Made by a program: the position numbers and the translations under genes
Shown: positions 5,187-6,662 of the stretch, piece after piece
How positions within the stretch are numbered: position 1 is the stretch's first letter
Layout: every line of letters begins with the position of its first letter
Notes under the pieces: model-generated
Seen by the model: the letters and a program-made list of their open reading frames with translations, nothing else
Told to the model about the DNA's origin: nothing
Database searches by the model: none
From: Nitriliruptoraceae bacterium
GTDB lineage: Bacteria > Actinomycetota > Nitriliruptoria > Nitriliruptorales > Nitriliruptoraceae
Reading direction: 5' to 3'
DNA length: 6,662 bases
Assembly: GCA_007118045.1 (NCBI GenBank)
Contig: SKTG01000233.1
Location: forward strand, 1 to 6,662

Positions 5187-6158
5187 ATGGAACAGGTCAC
5201 CTCGAGCCAGAGGGCTCGTGCCCGCACCGGGCCGCCGGCGGCAGTGCCGCTCGGCCCGGTGGACGGCGTCGACCCGGACGGCCACCTCGCCACCGGCTGG
5301 GAGGCCCACCGGCCGTTGTCCGACGGGCTGATCCGACGGTTCGTGTACGCCTACGCCAGTTCCTTCACGAGCCCGGTGGCGCTGATGGGCGGCCGGACGG
5401 TCCGCCGTGAGCCGTACGTCGTCTGGGACCGGGGTGAGCCCGCCGGGCCCTACAACGGCGCGATGCTGCTTCGGCCCCTGTCGTACCGCGGATGGGAGCA
5501 GACCCTCTGCGAGCTCGAGTCGGATCTCCTCACCAACGGGACCGGGGAGGTGGTCCTGTTCAGCCCCTGGCCGACGCCGGACCTCACCGACCGGGGATGG
5601 CAGCTCAGCGGCCACCCACCGCTGCTGTTGCGACCGCGCGGCGACCCCGAGCCGCCGACCCCGGCCTGGCTCGAGGTGCGGGAGGTCGGTGACGCCCGGC
5701 ACCTCGCCGACTGGGAGCGCGTGGCGGTCGAGGGCTACCCGTTCGACGAACTGCGGCCGGTCGAGCGCGGGCGCTTCGTCGACGAACGGATCCTGGCGGA
5801 TCCTCACCTGCAGGCTTGGGTCGCCTACGTCCGTGAGGCCCCGATCGCGATCGGGGCCTCGTACGTGGTCCATGGACTGCACGTCCCGACGTTGGGCGTC
5901 ACGCTCCCCGAGCACCGCGGTCGGGGGGCGTGGCACGTCCTGATGCGACGACGGTTGGCCACCTTCCGATCGCTGCCGGCGATGTCTCTCTTCGCCGACC
6001 ACAGCCGGCCCCCCGCGGAGGGGCTCGGGTTCCTCCCGATCGCCCGCTGGACGGTGTGGCTGCGCGACCGCAACCCTCCGAACGCCGCGTCATCTCGCGC
6101 CGGACAGCGAGCCGGTGGCACCGACCTCCCGGGCGAGGAGCCATACTGCCCAGCATGA
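5187..6158 (+). CDS. GNAT-fold acetyltransferase-like protein
   Basis: A 323-residue soluble protein whose C-terminal half carries a GNAT signature. ASYVVHGLHVPTLGVTLPEHRGRG (about 224-247) gives a core strand followed by the acetyl-CoA loop P-E-H-R-G-R-G at 241-247 and a helix (AWHVLMRRRLATF). GLGFLPIARWTVWLR (about 279-293) is the usual last strand. Residues about 40-150 are also a mixed alpha/beta region and may be a degenerate first GNAT unit, so a tandem-GNAT layout is possible. The family-like ADWERVAVEGYPFDEL at about 174-189 precedes the conserved half. The acceptor is unknown. The ATG has GGGAG (5174-5178) 8 bases upstream, and its TGA overlaps the ATG of the next gene (ATGA, 6155-6158), so it lies in one operon with the methyltransferase and regulator. 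The tail after about 295 is polar and probably disordered. The gene contains a perfect 26-base palindrome at 5835-5860. Confidence 0.78.
   Translation: MEQVTSSQRARARTGPPAAVPLGPVDGVDPDGHLATGWEAHRPLSDGLIRRFVYAYASSFTSPVALMGGRTVRREPYVVWDRGEPAGPYNGAMLLRPLSYRGWEQTLCELESDLLTNGTGEVVLFSPWPTPDLTDRGWQLSGHPPLLLRPRGDPEPPTPAWLEVREVGDARHLADWERVAVEGYPFDELRPVERGRFVDERILADPHLQAWVAYVREAPIAIGASYVVHGLHVPTLGVTLPEHRGRGAWHVLMRRRLATFRSLPAMSLFADHSRPPAEGLGFLPIARWTVWLRDRNPPNAASSRAGQRAGGTDLPGEEPYCPA
5835..5860. repeat. Perfect 26-base palindrome inside a coding region
   Basis: The left half is GAGGCCCCGATCG (5835-5847) and the right half, 5848-5860, is its exact reverse complement, with no mismatch. It codes EAPIAIGAS in the core strand of the GNAT domain. 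In mRNA it would give an approximately 11-bp stem with a 4-base loop. Confidence 0.9.
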
Positions 6159-6662
6159 ACCCCGCGGTGCAGGTCCGCGTCCTCGGTCCCCTCGAGGTCC
6201 ACCGGGCGGGGCGGCCATGCCCCATCGGCTCGCCGCTCCAGCGTCGCCTGCTCACGGCTCTGGCGATCGCGGCCGGCGCGCCGGTGGCGATCGAGCGGCT
6301 GATCGACCAGCTGTGGGAGGACGCGCCCCCTCCGGCCGCCCGCAACTCGCTGCAGTCCCACGTCGCACGGCTACGTGGGCTGATCGGCGCCGACGCGATC
6401 CTCACGCGACCGCCGGGTTACGCGCTCGACCTGGAGCGCGTCACGATCGACGCGGTCGACTTCGAACTCGCCGTCGCGAGAGCTCGCTCCCAGCTCGAGG
6501 ACGACCCGGCCGCGGCGGCGCTGACGCTCAGGGCAGCGTCGTCCGAGTGGCGGGGCGTCGCCCATGCGGAGTTCGCGGAGGACCTGGCCCGGGGCGAGTC
6601 CCTGCGGCTGGAGAACCTGCGCATCGACGCACGCGGGCTCTTGGCCGAGGCGTACCTGCTCG
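6155..6662 (+). CDS. SARP/AfsR-type transcriptional regulator with BTAD domain, 5' part
   Basis: The reading frame is open from the ATG to the right edge (169 residues seen) and continues outside. Residues about 5-95 form an OmpR-like winged-helix DNA-binding domain: VRVLGPLEVHRAGRP, then RRLLTALAIAAGAPVAIERLIDQLW as the helix-turn region, and RNSLQSHVARLRGLIG leading to the wing ILTRPPGYALDL. From about 98 the sequence (IDAVDFELAVARAR and onward) is the start of the bacterial transcriptional activation (BTAD) domain. This pair is the mark of SARP/DnrI/AfsR regulators of Actinobacteria, often linked to secondary metabolism. Longer members add an ATPase and TPR domains, which cannot be judged here. 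The ATG overlaps the previous stop (ATGA). A GAGGAG at 6135-6140 lies 14 bases upstream, rather far; a CTG at 6146 with 5-base spacing is an alternative start. Its place in this unit suggests it may control the methyltransferase and acyltransferase or a target further right. Confidence 0.92.
   Translation, partial: MNPAVQVRVLGPLEVHRAGRPCPIGSPLQRRLLTALAIAAGAPVAIERLIDQLWEDAPPPAARNSLQSHVARLRGLIGADAILTRPPGYALDLERVTIDAVDFELAVARARSQLEDDPAAAALTLRAASSEWRGVAHAEFAEDLARGESLRLENLRIDARGLLAEAYLL

Noticed and set aside
3852..6002. A 716-codon open frame on the minus strand across the methyltransferase and the GNAT-fold gene.
   Set aside because: It lies opposite well-supported genes, and its translation is a low-complexity mix of R, G, E, H, P and V without domains. 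Long antisense frames are expected in GC-rich coding DNA.
1..6662. tRNA or rRNA genes, CRISPR arrays, insertion sequences.
   Set aside because: No cloverleaf-like segments, spaced identical repeats beyond the 11-base units, or transposase-like sequence were seen; nearly all bases are within genes.

Overview
The window is a GC-rich stretch (most codons end in G or C) in which all supported genes lie on the + strand. A SARP/BTAD-type regulator, a Gly-rich TRIC-family membrane protein, a zinc alcohol dehydrogenase paired with a Fe-S-assembly-like protein, and the codon use all point to a high-GC actinomycete-like bacterium (Actinomycetota). A finer taxon cannot be read from the sequence. The best-supported and most striking gene is a complete heliorhodopsin at 3139-3924.

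Left part (1-1715): the 3' part of a gene resembling the Fe-S cluster assembly (DUF59-type) protein found in actinobacterial propane/alkane monooxygenase clusters. Its reading frame is broken in this sequence. A zinc-dependent, NAD-type alcohol dehydrogenase of the Rhodococcus ADH-A kind follows. The two together look like the tail of a soluble diiron monooxygenase locus whose oxygenase genes would lie to the left, outside the window.

Middle (1766-3924): a TRIC/UPF0126 membrane protein that probably starts at a CTG codon, then a GNAT acetyltransferase whose stop codon overlaps the GTG start of the heliorhodopsin (GTGA, 4 bases shared). The overlap and the weak ribosome-binding site of the heliorhodopsin suggest that the acetyltransferase and the photoreceptor are made together. 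The heliorhodopsin keeps the retinal lysine (K247), the Schiff-base counterion (E116), and the two buried histidines (H33, H90) of the family. No retinal-forming gene (carotenoid cleavage dioxygenase, crt genes) is present in the window.

Right part (3925-6662): a 98-base gap holds four helically phased 11-base units with TGCA/TGCAC cores that also fold into hairpins. It is a candidate operator and/or terminator. It is followed by a tightly packed unit: a winged-helix SAM methyltransferase of the Rv2258c type, 12 bases, a GNAT-fold protein, an ATGA overlap, and the start of a SARP/AfsR-type BTAD regulator that runs off the window. A perfect 26-base palindrome lies inside the GNAT-fold gene.

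The working hypothesis is a light-sensing neighbourhood in which a heliorhodopsin is translationally coupled to a soluble acetyltransferase, with a methyltransferase/acyltransferase/regulator unit behind a repeat-bearing control region. The pairing is seen in the sequence; the functional link is inference.
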